Shown here piece by piece: positions 7,998 to 17,004 of a DNA stretch of 64,000 nt. The translations under genes and the position numbers were made by a program. The notes under the pieces are model-generated. The model ran no database searches. It was given only the letters and a program-made list of their open reading frames with translations, and had not been told where the DNA came from. How positions within the stretch are numbered: position 1 is the first letter of the stretch; every line of letters begins with the position of its first letter. Source of the stretch: Arthrobacter sp. EPSL27 (GTDB lineage: Bacteria > Actinomycetota > Actinomycetes > Actinomycetales > Micrococcaceae); the NCBI RefSeq assembly GCF_001512305.1, contig NZ_LNUT01000002.1, forward strand, positions 124,208 through 188,207. The letters run 5' to 3'.

Positions 7998-8810
7998 ATG
8001 ATTGACGCAGCAAAGGACGCGGTGACCGGCGCCCCCGCGGCCAGCGACCAGTACGTGCAGTCGCTGGCGCGCGGGCTGGCCGTGATCCGCGCCTTCGACA
8101 CCGACCACCCGAAGATGACACTGACCGAGGTGGCGGCCCGGACGGACCTTACCCGGGCCACCGCGCGGCGGTTCCTGTACACGCTGGTGGAGCTGGGCTA
8201 CGTCCGGACGGACGGGAAGATCTTCGCCCTGACCGCCAAGGTGCTGCAGCTCGGCTACGCCTACCTGTCCGGGCTGTCGCTGCCGCAGCTGGCGCAGCCG
8301 CACCTTGAGGAGCTCTCCCTCCAACTGGGGGAGTCGACGTCGGCCGCTGTGCTGGAAGGCGCGGACATCGCCTACGTCGCCCGGGTGGCGGCACGCCGGA
8401 TCATGACCGTCGGCATCACGGTGGGCACCCGCTTCCCGGCGTACGCCACCTCCATGGGCCGGGTGCTGCTGGCCGCCCTGCCGCCCGCCGATCTGGAGGA
8501 GTACCTGGCGGGCGCCGAGATCCGGCCCCTGACCCCCGGGGCGATCGGAACGCGGAAGGAACTGCTGGAGGAACTGGCCGCCGTCCGGGCGCAGGGCTGG
8601 TGCCTGCTTGACCAGGAACTCGAAGTCGGGCTGATGTCCGTCGCCGCCCCCGTCCGGGACGGAGCCCGCGTGGTCGCCGCCATCAACGTGTCACTGCAGG
8701 CCCAGTCGGTCGCCAGCCGGCCGGACCCTGAGGCCTACCTCGATTCGGTCCGGGCAGCCGCCGTGGCCACGGCCGCGCTCATCTCCGCGGACCTGTCAGC
8801 CGGGCGCTGA
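7998..8810 (+). CDS. pcaR: IclR-family transcriptional regulator, likely PcaR
   Basis: A 270-residue protein with an N-terminal winged helix (residues about 15-75; LTEVAARTDLTRATARRFLYTL is the helix-turn-helix region) and a C-terminal IclR effector domain. The start is ATG 7998, with AGGCAGGG upstream. IclR proteins named PcaR/PcaU control beta-ketoadipate genes in other bacteria, usually sensing 3-oxoadipate or protocatechuate. Position directly after pcaJ supports that role here. It may be co-transcribed with the operon or use the promoter at the 20-bp duplication. The effector is not visible from sequence. Confidence 0.85.
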   Translation: MIDAAKDAVTGAPAASDQYVQSLARGLAVIRAFDTDHPKMTLTEVAARTDLTRATARRFLYTLVELGYVRTDGKIFALTAKVLQLGYAYLSGLSLPQLAQPHLEELSLQLGESTSAAVLEGADIAYVARVAARRIMTVGITVGTRFPAYATSMGRVLLAALPPADLEEYLAGAEIRPLTPGAIGTRKELLEELAAVRAQGWCLLDQELEVGLMSVAAPVRDGARVVAAINVSLQAQSVASRPDPEAYLDSVRAAAVATAALISADLSAGR

Positions 8811-8844
8811 GGCGGCCCGGCCCTCGGTTCCTTGCCTGAGCGGC

Positions 8845-9084
8845 CTAGCCTTCGTCGCCCGGAACCGGTGCGGTGGAGACGGTGATGGTGACTCCCGCGT
8901 CGGCGTCGCGGATTTTGAGGTGCAGGTCCTTGCCCACCAGCGAGGCGTGGATGTCCTCGCTGTCCGCGGGGGCAAGCTGTTCCGCCAGCCGGGTGACCGC
9001 CAGCGCCATGGCCCGGCCCCAGTCGTGGGGATCCATGCTGGACGCGTCGGCCTCGGCCGAGTGGTTCTGCTGTGGTTCGGACAT
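8845..9084 (-). CDS. small conserved-looking acidic protein, unknown function
   Basis: A 79-residue minus-strand ORF that starts at the ATG ending at 9084, with AGGAG seven bases upstream. It is convergent with the IclR gene. It is acidic and soluble, with no signal peptide or membrane segment. It reads like a small alpha+beta protein (HDWGRAMALAVTRLAEQL, then LHLKIRDADAGVTITVS). I do not recognise a family. The strong ribosome-binding site and codon use like its neighbours make it a probable real gene. Confidence 0.6.
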   Translation of the reverse strand: MSEPQQNHSAEADASSMDPHDWGRAMALAVTRLAEQLAPADSEDIHASLVGKDLHLKIRDADAGVTITVSTAPVPGDEG

Positions 9085-9242
9085 GTGCTCCTGCTTCCCG
9101 CCCGGCACCCGGGCACGGCCAGTCTAGTGACACCGCCGCACGAACGTCCACGGGTCGCACCCCGGCTGCGCCGGTTGGGCCCGGAACCCCGCTAGGATTT
9201 CAATCCGGGACACCCCACGCCCGCCTGCCTCAGAAGGATGCC

Positions 9243-10190
9243 ATGACAGAGAACAATCACGCGCCTGAGGTCACCCCCCGGCTCCGGCGCGCCGCCGTCG
9301 TTATCAACCCGGCCAAATCAGTGGGCGAGGCGCTCAAGGGTGCCATTTTCCGGCTCTGCGAAACGCAGGGCTGGGCGGAGCCGCTGTGGCTGGAAACCAC
9401 TGTCGAAGACCCGGGCACCGGCCAGGCGCGCGAGGCGCTGAAGGCCGGCGTCGACGTGGTGATTGCTGCCGGCGGCGACGGCACCGTGCGCTGCGTCGCG
9501 GAGGTGCTGGCCGGCACCGGAACGCCCATGGGCCTGGTGCCCCTGGGCACCGGCAACCTGCTGGCCCGCAACCTCGGAGTGGACATCACCGATCCGGTGT
9601 CCGCCTGCTACGACGTGCTTAACGGCAGTGAAGAGGCCATCGACGTCGTGAAGTCAAGGCTCGACCGCGCGGACGAGGAGCAGGTGTTCCTCGTGATGGC
9701 CGGTCTGGGCTACGACGCCGCCATCATGGCGGACACCGTCGACGTCCTGAAGGACCGCATGGGCTGGCTCGCCTACGTGGAGGCCGGCATCCGCAAACTG
9801 CCCGGCAAACCGGTGAAGGCGAGCATCAGCGTCGACGGCAAGGAACCCGTCCGCCGCCGCATCCGGAGCGTCATGATCGGCAACTGCGGCCGGATCATGG
9901 GCGGCATTGAGATCTTCCCGGACGCCAAGATCGACGACGGTGTGCTGGACCTGCTGGTCCTGGCCCCGCGCGGCCGGCTCGGCTGGCTGGGAGTGGTGGC
10001 CGGCATCTTTGGCCGGAACAAGAACGAGACCGAATCAGTGGAGTACTTCCAGGGCAAATCCGCGGAGATCACGCTGGAACGCGAACAGGAGTTCCAGCTC
10101 GACGGCGACCACCTTGGCACCGGAACGCACCTTGAGGTGACGGTCGACCGCGGGGCGTTGAAGGTCCTGATGACCGCCTCCGCCGTGTAG
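9243..10190 (+). CDS. YegS/DgkB-type lipid or diacylglycerol kinase
   Basis: A 315-residue protein. The start is ATG 9243 after AGAAGGA. The nucleotide-binding GGDGT motif is at residues 77-81 and the PLGTGNLLARN motif at 100-110, both hallmarks of the diacylglycerol kinase catalytic domain. The C-terminal half contains the usual ELDGD-like segment (FQLDGDHLGTG). It probably phosphorylates a lipid at the membrane. DgkB, YegS-type and sphingosine-kinase-like proteins all share this fold, so the lipid is undetermined. A TAGGAT box at 9193-9198 could be its -10. Confidence 0.85.
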   Translation: MTENNHAPEVTPRLRRAAVVINPAKSVGEALKGAIFRLCETQGWAEPLWLETTVEDPGTGQAREALKAGVDVVIAAGGDGTVRCVAEVLAGTGTPMGLVPLGTGNLLARNLGVDITDPVSACYDVLNGSEEAIDVVKSRLDRADEEQVFLVMAGLGYDAAIMADTVDVLKDRMGWLAYVEAGIRKLPGKPVKASISVDGKEPVRRRIRSVMIGNCGRIMGGIEIFPDAKIDDGVLDLLVLAPRGRLGWLGVVAGIFGRNKNETESVEYFQGKSAEITLEREQEFQLDGDHLGTGTHLEVTVDRGALKVLMTASAV

Positions 10191-10217
10191 CGTCCCCTCC
10201 CCGCGGGCCGGCGCTAC

Positions 10218-10244
10218 TTGTCAGCCGGGCTTCCCGCGTAGGCT
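10218..10244 (+). promoter_or_regulatory. promoter of the glycan cluster
   Basis: TTGTCA (10218-10223) and TAGGCT (10239-10244) are separated by 15 nt. This predicts a transcript starting near 10251, at the foot of the first leader hairpin. Confidence 0.45.
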
Positions 10245-10250
10245 CTGGGT

Positions 10251-10415
10251 CGGCGGTCCGGGGGGTGAGTACTACCCGGACCGCCCCGCCGGCGATGGTT
10301 TGCAAAGGCAAGTATCGGTTCGGGTATGAACCACTCGTGACCGGCGCGCTCCCACCAACTTGGATTGGCTAAGGCATCAATCGATGCAGCCAATTGCCTT
10401 TGGGAGGGAGTCGCA
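10251..10415 (+). promoter_or_regulatory. structured 5' leader before the sugar transferase gene
   Basis: Three nested elements are visible. (a) An 11-bp perfect stem pairs 10252-10262 with 10275-10285. (b) CAAAGGCAA at 10303-10311 is exactly complementary to TTGCCTTTG at 10394-10402, which abuts the Shine-Dalgarno. (c) A local hairpin at 10364-10394 has ATTGGCT/AGCCAAT and GCATC/GATGC stems. CTCCC at 10349-10353 could alternatively pair with the GGGAG of the ribosome-binding site. The layout resembles a cis-acting RNA switch, but I do not recognise a known riboswitch class. Confidence 0.4.
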
Positions 10416-11936
10416 GTGGCCCGCGCGTTCCTTGTCGCCCCGGATGTCCGTTCCGCCAGCCGGGCACCCGTTTTCTATGCGGACCAGGCGGCTCCGGTCC
10501 GGCCACCGCTCTCCGGCCGCGAGTGGGCGCGGTTCCTGCGCCGCGTGCTGCACGCCTCGGATACCCTGCTGGTCCTGCTCACCGTCCTGGCGGGCTTCCT
10601 CGTGCACTACGAGGGTGACCGGCCCCTCGCGGGGAGCACCACGGACGCCAACGGTGCCCTGATCGGAGCCGTCCTCGGCGGAATGTGGATCACGGCCCTG
10701 TCCCTCTACCGCACCAGGGACCCCAAGATCCTGGGCGCCGGGAGCAGCGAGTACAAGCGCGTGGCCTCCGCCAGCGGTGCGGTCTTCGGACTGCTCGCGG
10801 TGCTGCTGGTGGCCTTCCGCGTGCAGCCGGCCTCCGCGTTCTACCTGGTGTCCCTTCCGCTGGGGCTGGTGGTCCTGCCCGCCAGCCGCTGGGCGGCCCG
10901 CCGCTGGTACAACGGGCGCCAGGCCCACGGGCAATACCTCGTCAAGGCGGTGGTGATCGGGCAGCCCGAGGACGTCCGGTACGTGCTCAAGCGCATCGCC
11001 CGGAAATCCGGGGCCGTCTACGAGATTCTTGGCGTGTCGCTGCCCGGCGGGCGGCGGGGCACCTGGTTCGACGCCGACGGGCGCCGGATGCCGGTGCTCT
11101 CCTCCACCGATGACGTGGTCCGGACGGTGGGCACCTGCGGGGCGGAGGCTGTCATCGTGGCCGGCCCCGTGCCGGGCGGCAACCAGTACATCCGCGAACT
11201 GGGCTGGGGGCTGGAGGAGCACCGGGCGGAGCTGGTGCTGGCCTCCTCCCTGACCAACGTTGCGGGCCCCCGGATCCACTGGCGTCCGGTGGAGGGGCTG
11301 CCGCTGATGCACGTGGACGTGCCCCGCTACAGCGGCGCCAAACATGCCTGCAAGCGGCTGCTCGACATCGTGGTTGCCGGCACGGCGCTGGTCCTGCTCT
11401 CGCCCGTTCTGCTAACCCTGGCCCTGATCGTCAAACACGACAGCCCGGGGCCCGTCCTCTTCCGCCAGGAGCGGGTGGGCAAGGCCGGCCAACCGTTCCG
11501 GATGCTCAAATTCCGCTCGATGGTGGTCAACGCCGAGGCCGCACTGGACGGCCTGGGGGCGCACAACCAGGGCGCCGGGGTCCTCTTCAAAATGCACAAC
11601 GATCCCCGGGTTACCCGCTGCGGACGCTGGATGCGCCGGTTCTCGCTGGACGAGCTGCCCCAGTTCTGGAACGTCCTCACCGGCGAAATGAGCCTGGTGG
11701 GGCCCCGCCCGCCGCTGGCGCGGGAGGTGGGCCGGTACGAGCGCCACACGCGCCGGCGGCTTCTGATCAAACCCGGGATTACCGGGCTGTGGCAGATCAA
11801 CGGCAGGTCCGACCTGCCGTGGGACGAGGCCGTGCGCCTCGATCTCTATTACGTCGAGAACTGGTCGATTATGGGTGACGTCATCATCATGTGGCGCACC
11901 TTCCGAGCTATGTGCGCGCCAGCCGGCGCCTACTGA
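10416..11936 (+). CDS. exopolysaccharide-type undecaprenyl-phosphate sugar-1-phosphate transferase
   Basis: A 506-residue polyisoprenyl-phosphate hexose-1-phosphate transferase of the WcaJ/WbaP/EpsE type, which loads the first sugar onto the lipid carrier at the inner membrane face. GTG 10416 is chosen because GGGAGGGAG lies five bases upstream; an in-frame TTG at 10365 has none. Four N-terminal membrane helices (about residues 45-165) are followed by a soluble Rossmann-like region (about 175-300) and a re-entrant helix near KRLLDIVVAG (about 312). The catalytic core then follows, with KFRSM (about 366), SLDELPQFWN (about 410), GPRPP (about 429) and PGITGLWQINGRS. It is the first gene of the glycan cluster. 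Confidence 0.92.
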   Translation: MARAFLVAPDVRSASRAPVFYADQAAPVRPPLSGREWARFLRRVLHASDTLLVLLTVLAGFLVHYEGDRPLAGSTTDANGALIGAVLGGMWITALSLYRTRDPKILGAGSSEYKRVASASGAVFGLLAVLLVAFRVQPASAFYLVSLPLGLVVLPASRWAARRWYNGRQAHGQYLVKAVVIGQPEDVRYVLKRIARKSGAVYEILGVSLPGGRRGTWFDADGRRMPVLSSTDDVVRTVGTCGAEAVIVAGPVPGGNQYIRELGWGLEEHRAELVLASSLTNVAGPRIHWRPVEGLPLMHVDVPRYSGAKHACKRLLDIVVAGTALVLLSPVLLTLALIVKHDSPGPVLFRQERVGKAGQPFRMLKFRSMVVNAEAALDGLGAHNQGAGVLFKMHNDPRVTRCGRWMRRFSLDELPQFWNVLTGEMSLVGPRPPLAREVGRYERHTRRRLLIKPGITGLWQINGRSDLPWDEAVRLDLYYVENWSIMGDVIIMWRTFRAMCAPAGAY

Positions 11937-11954
11937 CGGAGTGAGGAACACACA

Positions 11955-13067
11955 ATGGATGAATCACGTTCGGGGTACTTCCGCGGCCTGGAACCCTGCC
12001 TTGCCGGCGGACCGCTCAGGGTCGCCGTCGTCGGCGCCGGCTACTGGGGGCCCAACCTGGCACGGAATTTCACTGCCAGCCCTGACTGGGACCTGGCCGG
12101 GATCGTGGACCTGGACCGGCCCAGGGCTGCCAGGCTCGCGTCCGCCCAGGGCGGCGTTCCGGTCTTCGCCTCCATCGACGAACTCCTGGACCTGGCGGAC
12201 GTGGACGCCGTGGCCATCGCGACGCCGGCCCACACCCATCACGGCATCGCGCTGACGGCCCTCAAAGCGGGGAAGCATGTGCTGGTCGAGAAGCCCCTCG
12301 CGGACAGCCGGGTCAAGGGACTCGAAATGGTTGAGGAGGCGGAGGAACGCGGACTGGTCCTGATGGCGGACCACACCTACTGCTACACCCCGGCCGTGCT
12401 GAAGATCCGCGAGCTGATCGCGGACGGGTCGCTGGGTGAAATCCTGTTCATCGACTCGGTCCGGATCAACCTGGGGCTCGTGCAGCCGGACGTGGACGTC
12501 TTTTGGGACCTCGCCCCGCATGACCTGTCCATCCTCGATTTCATCCTCCCCGACGGGCTGCGGCCGGCGGAAGTGTCAGCGCACGGCGCGGATCCGCTCG
12601 GAACGGGCCAGGCCTGCGTCGGGCACCTCAACTTCGCGCTCGCGAACGACGCCATGGCCCACGTCCACGTCAACTGGCTGAGCCCGACCAAGATCCGCCA
12701 GCTGGTGGTTGGCGGCTCCCGGCGGACCCTGGTCTGGGACGACCTGAACCCCCAGCAACGGCTCAGCGTCTACGACCGGGGAGTCAGCCTCGACCGGCAA
12801 TCACCGTCCGCGGCGGACCGGAAGGCCTCCGCCATTTCCTACCGGCTGGGCGACACATGGTCCCCGGCCCTGCCCGAACACGAGGCCCTCGGACAGATGG
12901 TGGCCGAGTTCGCCGCCAGCATCCGCCAGCAGCGCCCCGCCCGGACCAGCGGCGCCTCCGGCCTCCGCGTGCTGTCCGTCCTGGAGGCCGTCAGCGACAG
13001 CCTCAGAGCGGACGGGAAAGCCAGCGTCGTGGTCGGCACCGAGACGCGGCTGGAGGCAACGCGATGA
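11955..13067 (+). CDS. Gfo/Idh/MocA oxidoreductase, WbpB/WlbA-like
   Basis: A 370-residue NAD(P)-dependent sugar oxidoreductase. The Rossmann motif GAGYWGPN is at residues 27-34, VEKP at 111-114, and a likely catalytic DLAPHDLS histidine at about 189. The start is ATG 11955, after GAGTGAGGA. In the presence of a DegT aminotransferase and a hexapeptide N-acetyltransferase it fits the WbpB role: oxidation of C3 of a UDP-N-acetyl-glucuronate before amination. Other Gfo/Idh sugar dehydrogenases cannot be excluded. The gene overlaps the next by 4 nt. Confidence 0.8.
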   Translation: MDESRSGYFRGLEPCLAGGPLRVAVVGAGYWGPNLARNFTASPDWDLAGIVDLDRPRAARLASAQGGVPVFASIDELLDLADVDAVAIATPAHTHHGIALTALKAGKHVLVEKPLADSRVKGLEMVEEAEERGLVLMADHTYCYTPAVLKIRELIADGSLGEILFIDSVRINLGLVQPDVDVFWDLAPHDLSILDFILPDGLRPAEVSAHGADPLGTGQACVGHLNFALANDAMAHVHVNWLSPTKIRQLVVGGSRRTLVWDDLNPQQRLSVYDRGVSLDRQSPSAADRKASAISYRLGDTWSPALPEHEALGQMVAEFAASIRQQRPARTSGASGLRVLSVLEAVSDSLRADGKASVVVGTETRLEATR

Positions 13068-14059
13068 GCATCCTGCAGGGCGCACAGGTCCTGGTGACGG
13101 GCGGCGCGGGCACCATCGGTTCCACGGTGGTGGACCACCTGCTCGACGCCGGCGCCGGCCGGGTGGACGTGCTCGACAACCTGGTGCGCGGCCGGCGCGC
13201 CAACCTCGATCCGGCGCTGGCCAGCGGGCGGGTGGAACTCATCGAAGGCGACCTCCGGGACCGGGACCTGGTCCACGACCTCAGCCGCGGCAAGGACATC
13301 GTCTTCCACCAGGCGGCCATCCGGATCACCCAGTGCGCCGAGGAACCCCGGCTCGCCCTCGAAGTGCTGGTGGACGGGACCTTCAACGTGCTCGAAGCGG
13401 CGTCCGCGCAGCGGGTCGGCAAGCTGGTTGCCGCCTCGAGCGCGTCGGTCTATGGCATGGCGGAGACGTTCCCCACGCCGGAACGCCACCACCACTACAA
13501 CAACGACACCTTTTACGGCGCGGCAAAGTCGTTCAACGAGGCCATGGCCCGCAGCTTCCGCGCCATGTCCGGGCTGGACTACGTACTGCTGCGCTACTTC
13601 AACGTGTACGGCCCCCGGATGGACGTCCACGGCCTCTATACCGAGGTGCTGGTGCGCTGGATGGAGCGCATCGACGACGGGCTTCCGCCGCTGATCTTCG
13701 GCGACGGCCGGCAGACCATGGACTTCGTCCATGCGAGGGACGTGGCCCGGGCCAACATCCTGGCCGCGGGCAGCACGGCGGTGGACGGGGTCTACAACGT
13801 CGCCAGCGGCACCGAGACCAGCCTGCTGGAACTGGCCGAGGCGCTGCTGCGGGCCATGGATTCGGACCTCCACGTCGAACACGGCCCCGAACGCGCCGTC
13901 AACGGCGTGGTCAGACGGCAGGCGGATACGGCTGAGGCATGGCGGGACCTGGGGTTCAGGGCGGAAACCGGCCTCGAGGAGGGCCTGCGGGAACTGGTGG
14001 ACTGGTGGCGGCCCCTGCGCGCAGAAATCGCCGACGCCAGGGTCGGCGGTGCGCGGTGA
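13064..14059 (+). CDS. NAD-dependent nucleotide-sugar epimerase/dehydratase
   Basis: A 331-residue extended short-chain dehydrogenase. The NAD motif is GGAGTIGS (residues 13-20; Phe of the usual GGAGFIGS is Thr). The active-site YxxxK is Tyr151/Lys155 in YGAAK, with SSASVYG before it. The ATG lies at 13064 inside the upstream stop (ATGA). It probably acts on a UDP-sugar, as an epimerase or 4,6-dehydratase; the sequence does not decide which. Together with the following aminotransferase it could supply a 4-keto sugar. Confidence 0.82.
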   Translation: MSILQGAQVLVTGGAGTIGSTVVDHLLDAGAGRVDVLDNLVRGRRANLDPALASGRVELIEGDLRDRDLVHDLSRGKDIVFHQAAIRITQCAEEPRLALEVLVDGTFNVLEAASAQRVGKLVAASSASVYGMAETFPTPERHHHYNNDTFYGAAKSFNEAMARSFRAMSGLDYVLLRYFNVYGPRMDVHGLYTEVLVRWMERIDDGLPPLIFGDGRQTMDFVHARDVARANILAAGSTAVDGVYNVASGTETSLLELAEALLRAMDSDLHVEHGPERAVNGVVRRQADTAEAWRDLGFRAETGLEEGLRELVDWWRPLRAEIADARVGGAR

Positions 14060-15228
14060 TCCTCGACCAGGACCGGTCCCTGAGCCGGATCAATGTCATG
14101 AAGCCGTGGCTCGGGGCGGAGGAAGCCGCGGCCGTGGCCGAAGTGATCGCCTCCGGCTGGGTGGCGCAGGGTCCCCGCGTTGCGCGCTTCGAGGAAGCAT
14201 TTGCCGCCGCGCAGCAGGCCAGCCACGCCGTCGCCGTCTCCAACTGCACCACGGCGCTGCACCTGGCGCTGAAAGTGGCCGGCGTCGGGCCCGGGGATGA
14301 CGTGGTGGTCCCCTCCCTGTCCTTCATCGCCACCGCCAACGCGGCCACGTACGTCGGCGCCCGGCCTGTCTTCGCCGACGTCGAGGCGGACACCGGGAAC
14401 GTCTCCGTGCAGACCCTCGCCGCCGCCCTCACCCCGGCCACCCGGGCCGTGATTGTGGTGGACCAGGGCGGCATGCCGGTGGACCTCGATCCGATCCGCG
14501 CCCTCTGCGACGGCCTCGGCATCACCGTCATCGAGGACGCTGCCTGCGCGGCGGGCAGCACCTACCGGGGCCGTCCGGCCGGAGCGGGCGCCGAGATCGC
14601 CGCCTGGTCGTTCCACCCGCGCAAGATCCTCACCACCGGGGAGGGCGGGATGCTGACGCTGCGCAACGCCGGCTGGGCCGGCCGCGCCCGGAAGCTCCGC
14701 GAACACGCCATGAGCGTCTCCGCGAACGATCGGCATGCCTCGGTGCTGGCGCCCGCGGAGGAATACGGGGAGATCGGGTTCAACTACCGGATGACCGACA
14801 TGCAGGCCGCCGTCGGGCTGGTGCAGCTGGACCGGCTGGGCGAGGCCGTGTCCCGGCGCCGGGCCATCGCCGCGGCCTACCGGAAGGCGCTCGCCGGCGT
14901 CGAGGGCCTGCGGTTCAGCGAGGACCCCCTCCACGGCACCAGCAACTTCCAGTCGTTCTGGGTGGAGGTCCTGCCGGAGTTCGCCCTGGACCGGGACGAA
15001 CTGCTGGAACGGCTGGCGCTGGACGGCATTTCCGCCCGGCGCGGCATCATGGCCTCGCACCGGCAGCCCGCCTACGCCGGAATGGACACCGGCCGGGCGG
15101 ACCTGTCCGTGACGGAGCGGCTCACGGACCACACCGTGATCCTGCCCGTCTACCACCAGCTGACCCTGGACGAGCAGTCCCGGGTCATCCGTTCGATCCT
15201 GAAGGCTGCGGGGGAATTCCATGACTGA
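14056..15228 (+). CDS. DegT/DnrJ/EryC1 nucleotide-sugar aminotransferase (first copy)
   Basis: A 390-residue PLP-dependent sugar aminotransferase, starting at GTG 14056 and overlapping the epimerase by 4 nt. The PLP lysine is Lys190 in SFHPRKILTTGEGG, and the VIEDAACAAGS aspartate is upstream. The sequence style resembles PglE/ArnB-type C4 aminotransferases acting on 4-keto sugars. It overlaps the following PglD-like acyltransferase gene by 8 nt, consistent with an amination-plus-acylation pair. Confidence 0.85.
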   Translation: MILDQDRSLSRINVMKPWLGAEEAAAVAEVIASGWVAQGPRVARFEEAFAAAQQASHAVAVSNCTTALHLALKVAGVGPGDDVVVPSLSFIATANAATYVGARPVFADVEADTGNVSVQTLAAALTPATRAVIVVDQGGMPVDLDPIRALCDGLGITVIEDAACAAGSTYRGRPAGAGAEIAAWSFHPRKILTTGEGGMLTLRNAGWAGRARKLREHAMSVSANDRHASVLAPAEEYGEIGFNYRMTDMQAAVGLVQLDRLGEAVSRRRAIAAAYRKALAGVEGLRFSEDPLHGTSNFQSFWVEVLPEFALDRDELLERLALDGISARRGIMASHRQPAYAGMDTGRADLSVTERLTDHTVILPVYHQLTLDEQSRVIRSILKAAGEFHD

Positions 15229-15880
15229 GTTGCTGCTGATGGGTGCCAGCGGCCTGGCCCGGGAGGTGCTGGCCTGCGTCCGCGAGGAGGGCCAGTTCGA
15301 CGTCGTCGGAGTGCTTGACGACGACGAATCCAAGGCGGGGACGGACCTGGACGGCGCCCCGATCCTGGGACCCGCCAGCCTCGCCCTCCGGTACCCGGGG
15401 GCCCGGGCGGTTGTCTGCATCGGGCCGGGCGCCGGGCGGGAGCGGGTGGTTGCCCGGCTGGCCGGGCTGGGATTCCCGGCCCACCGCTTCGCGACCGTGG
15501 TGGACCGCTCTGTCCGTGTCCCGTACTGCTGCGACGTCGGCCCTGGAAGCATCCTGCTGGGCAATGTCACCCTTACCGCCGGCATCACGGTCGGCAGCCA
15601 TGTGGTGATGATGCCCGGCGTGACGCTGACCCACGACGTGGTGGTGGAGGACTTCGCCACCCTCGCCGCCGGCGTCTCCCTCGGCGGCGGCGTGCGGGTC
15701 GGGCGTGCCGCGTACCTCGGCATGAATTCGTCGGTGCGTGAAGCCCGGACGGTGGGCGCCGGCAGCCGGGTGGGAATGGGGGCCGCCGTCCTGGTCGATG
15801 TGCCGGACGGGGAGATCTGGGCCGGAGTTCCGGCCAGGGTGCTCGAACCCTCAGCGGCCGCCGCAGGAGGCGTGCGGTGA
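15221..15880 (+). CDS. PglD/NeuD-family sugar O/N-acyltransferase
   Basis: A 219-residue protein with an N-terminal Rossmann-like sugar-binding region (LLMGASGLAREVLACV) and a C-terminal left-handed beta-helix of hexapeptide repeats (TLTAGITVGSHVVMMPGVTLTHDVVVEDF). PglD acetylates the C4 amine of UDP-4-amino sugars and NeuD acetylates sialic acid. Pairing with the upstream aminotransferase favours the PglD reaction. The start is ATG 15221, with GGGGGAATT upstream; it overlaps the next gene by 4 nt. Confidence 0.85.
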   Translation: MTELLLMGASGLAREVLACVREEGQFDVVGVLDDDESKAGTDLDGAPILGPASLALRYPGARAVVCIGPGAGRERVVARLAGLGFPAHRFATVVDRSVRVPYCCDVGPGSILLGNVTLTAGITVGSHVVMMPGVTLTHDVVVEDFATLAAGVSLGGGVRVGRAAYLGMNSSVREARTVGAGSRVGMGAAVLVDVPDGEIWAGVPARVLEPSAAAAGGVR

Positions 15881-17004
15881 CCGGGCCGGGGGGCATCAGC
15901 GTCCCCATGGTTGACCTGGCCGCCCAGCAGGACGAGATCGCCGATGAAGTCGCCGCCGGGCTGAAGGACATCTTCACCCAGGCATCGTTCATCGGGGGAC
16001 CCGCGGTCGCGGAATTCGAGCAGGCCTACGCCCGGTTCCTCGGCGCCGGGCACTGCGTGGGCGTGGCCAACGGCACCGACGCGCTGGAGCTGGCACTGCG
16101 TGCGTCCGGGGTGACGGCCGGGGGCGAAGTCATCCTGCCCGCCAACACGTTTATCGCCACTGCCGAGGCGGTGAGCCGGATCGGCGCGGTGCCGGTACTT
16201 GTCGACGTCGACCCGGTGCATCTCCTGATCGATCCGGACCAGGTGGCCGCTGCGGTGACGTCCCGGACCCAGGCGATCATGCCGGTCCACCTGTTCGGCC
16301 AGACAGCGTTTGTGGAGCGGCTGGCCCCCGTGGCGGCGGCCTGCGGCGCCGCCATTGTCGAAGACGCCGCCCAGTCCCAGGGGGCGTCCCGCCACGGCCG
16401 GTCCGCCGGGACGCTGGGGCACGCGGCCGGCACCAGCTTCTATCCGGGCAAGAACCTCGGCGCCGCCGGGGACGCAGGGGCCGTGCTGACGGACGACGAC
16501 GGCACTGCCGCCCGGGTGCGGATGCTCGGCGCCCACGGCAGCGAACGCAAGTACCAGCACGATGCGATCGGCATGAACTCGCGCCTCGACACCATCCAGG
16601 CGGTGGTGCTCCGCGCCAAGCTGCGCCGGCTGGCCGGGTGGAACGAACGACGGCGGCGGGCCGCGGACCGCTACCAGGAACTCCTTGCGGGCCTGCCGGG
16701 CGTGATCCTTCCGCGCTCGGCCGAGGGAAACATCGACGTCTGGCATCTGTATGTCATCCGGGTCGCGGAACGGGACCGGGTCCTTGCCGCGCTGAACGGC
16801 GCAGGAATCGGCGCCGGCATCCACTACCCGGTGCCGGTGCACCTCAGCCGCGCCTACCGGGAGCTGGGCTACGGCCCCGGCGATTTCCCCGTCGCGGAGC
16901 GGGCTGCCGGCGGCATCCTGTCGCTGCCGATCTTTCCGCACATCAGCGAGGCGCAGCAGGAGTATGTGGCGGACCAGCTGCAGGCCGCCCTGGGCCGGCC
17001 ATGA
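15877..17004 (+). CDS. DegT/DnrJ/EryC1 nucleotide-sugar aminotransferase (second copy, WbpE-like)
   Basis: A 375-residue aminotransferase starting at GTG 15877. The PLP lysine is Lys192 in SFYPGKNLGAAGDAG, and GTDALELAL and VEDAAQSQGA are standard subgroup motifs. The N-terminal VPMVDLAAQQDEI resembles WbpE/WlbC and FdtB-type C3 aminotransferases more than the first copy does. It would aminate the 3-keto product of the Gfo/Idh enzyme, giving the substrate of the acetyltransferase at 17527. The two paralogues are only distantly alike, so this is not a recent duplication. Confidence 0.85.
   Translation: MTGPGGISVPMVDLAAQQDEIADEVAAGLKDIFTQASFIGGPAVAEFEQAYARFLGAGHCVGVANGTDALELALRASGVTAGGEVILPANTFIATAEAVSRIGAVPVLVDVDPVHLLIDPDQVAAAVTSRTQAIMPVHLFGQTAFVERLAPVAAACGAAIVEDAAQSQGASRHGRSAGTLGHAAGTSFYPGKNLGAAGDAGAVLTDDDGTAARVRMLGAHGSERKYQHDAIGMNSRLDTIQAVVLRAKLRRLAGWNERRRRAADRYQELLAGLPGVILPRSAEGNIDVWHLYVIRVAERDRVLAALNGAGIGAGIHYPVPVHLSRAYRELGYGPGDFPVAERAAGGILSLPIFPHISEAQQEYVADQLQAALGRP

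Noticed and set aside
10251..10415. Known cyclic-di-GMP or ydaO-type riboswitch
   Set aside because: The conserved sequence blocks of those classes are not present; only the general architecture is switch-like.
14056..17004. Recent duplication of the two DegT aminotransferase genes
   Set aside because: The proteins differ in length, N-terminal motif and active-site context; they look like members of different subgroups.
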